From: Ilumatobacteraceae bacterium | GTDB taxonomy: Bacteria; Actinomycetota; Acidimicrobiia; Acidimicrobiales; Ilumatobacteraceae | Assembly: GCA_025464045.1 (NCBI GenBank) | Contig: JAODBQ010000699.1 | Span: forward strand, 1 to 5,082 | DNA: 5,082 bases | Direction of reading: 5' to 3' | Shown here: piece after piece, positions 5,071 through 5,082 of the stretch | Numbering within the stretch: the first letter of the stretch is position 1 | Layout of the letters: every line of letters starts with the position of its first letter | Notes under the pieces: generated by a model | Seen by the model: only the letters and a program-made list of their open reading frames with translations | Databases searched by the model: none | What the model was told of the DNA's origin: nothing | Position numbers and translations under genes: made by a program

Positions 5071-5075
5071 TCCAG

Positions 5076-5082
5076 ATGGCTG
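5076..5082 (+). CDS. rpmF: Ribosomal protein L32, first two codons only
   Basis: Only ATG GCT G is visible. The call rests on three things: a strong ribosome binding site at the right distance, the Met-Ala-(Val) opening that begins most L32 proteins (MAVPK), and the position just after a DUF177/YceD gene, where rpmF is nearly always found. The sequence itself is too short to prove identity. Confidence 0.7.

Larger units (their letters stand above)
4946..5075 (+). other. 130-bp intergenic region with rpmF leader
   Basis: No credible gene is seen here. From 5023 onward it would be the 53-nt 5' leader of rpmF. The leader can fold into a two-tier stem: outer TTTCG (5029–5033) with CGAAG (5053–5057, one G-U pair), inner CCGAG (5035–5039) with CTCGG (5045–5049) around a 5-nt loop. 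The stem ends 7 nt before the Shine-Dalgarno sequence. Whether it regulates L32 synthesis is unknown. Confidence 0.4.

Overview
The window looks like a piece of a high-GC actinobacterial chromosome. Strong third-position G/C in every gene and the gene order rsmD – coaD – SepIVA/DivIVA-like gene – DUF177/YceD – rpmF point that way. An Acidimicrobiia-like lineage is my best guess. It rests on overall protein feel and promoter style and has not been tested by alignment. I see no insertion sequence, phage gene, CRISPR array, tRNA or rRNA. The content is ordinary core and catabolic genes, and the interest lies mostly in how they are started and stopped.

Left part (1–1982): the 5' 230 codons of an acyl-CoA dehydrogenase run off the left edge on the minus strand. 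A complete kynureninase (716–1912, plus strand) diverges from it across a gap of only 21–30 bp. Kynureninase ends in two consecutive hairpins, the first with the stop codon in its loop. A 70-bp gap follows.

Middle (1983–2760): a lipoprotein of the DUF3105 family (plus strand) converges on a 58-residue two-CxxC zinc-ribbon-like protein (minus strand). Their stop codons are about 10 bp apart, and a perfect 8-bp GC hairpin sits at the junction. The small protein in turn diverges from rsmD across an 18-bp gap.

Right part (2761–5082): a compact plus-strand housekeeping run. It comprises rsmD (16S rRNA m2G methyltransferase), coaD (phosphopantetheine adenylyltransferase), a SepIVA/DivIVA-like coiled-coil protein, a DUF177/YceD protein, and the first two codons of rpmF (ribosomal protein L32). 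rsmD/coaD and coaD/sepIVA overlap by ATGA, which suggests translational coupling. The set joins ribosome maturation, CoA synthesis and cell-envelope growth, as in other actinobacteria where rnc and smc usually follow.

The main regulatory theme is that most starts lack a Shine-Dalgarno sequence and instead have a -10-like TAGNNT or ANNNT element 6–8 bp before the start codon, as expected for leaderless mRNAs. In both divergent pairs a single ANNNT core can serve as the -10 in both directions, with predicted start sites 18 bp apart that fall on or next to the start codons. rpmF is the exception: its -10-like element lies 59 bp upstream, and the implied leader carries a two-tier hairpin and a good Shine-Dalgarno sequence. 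I found no clearly new multi-gene system.
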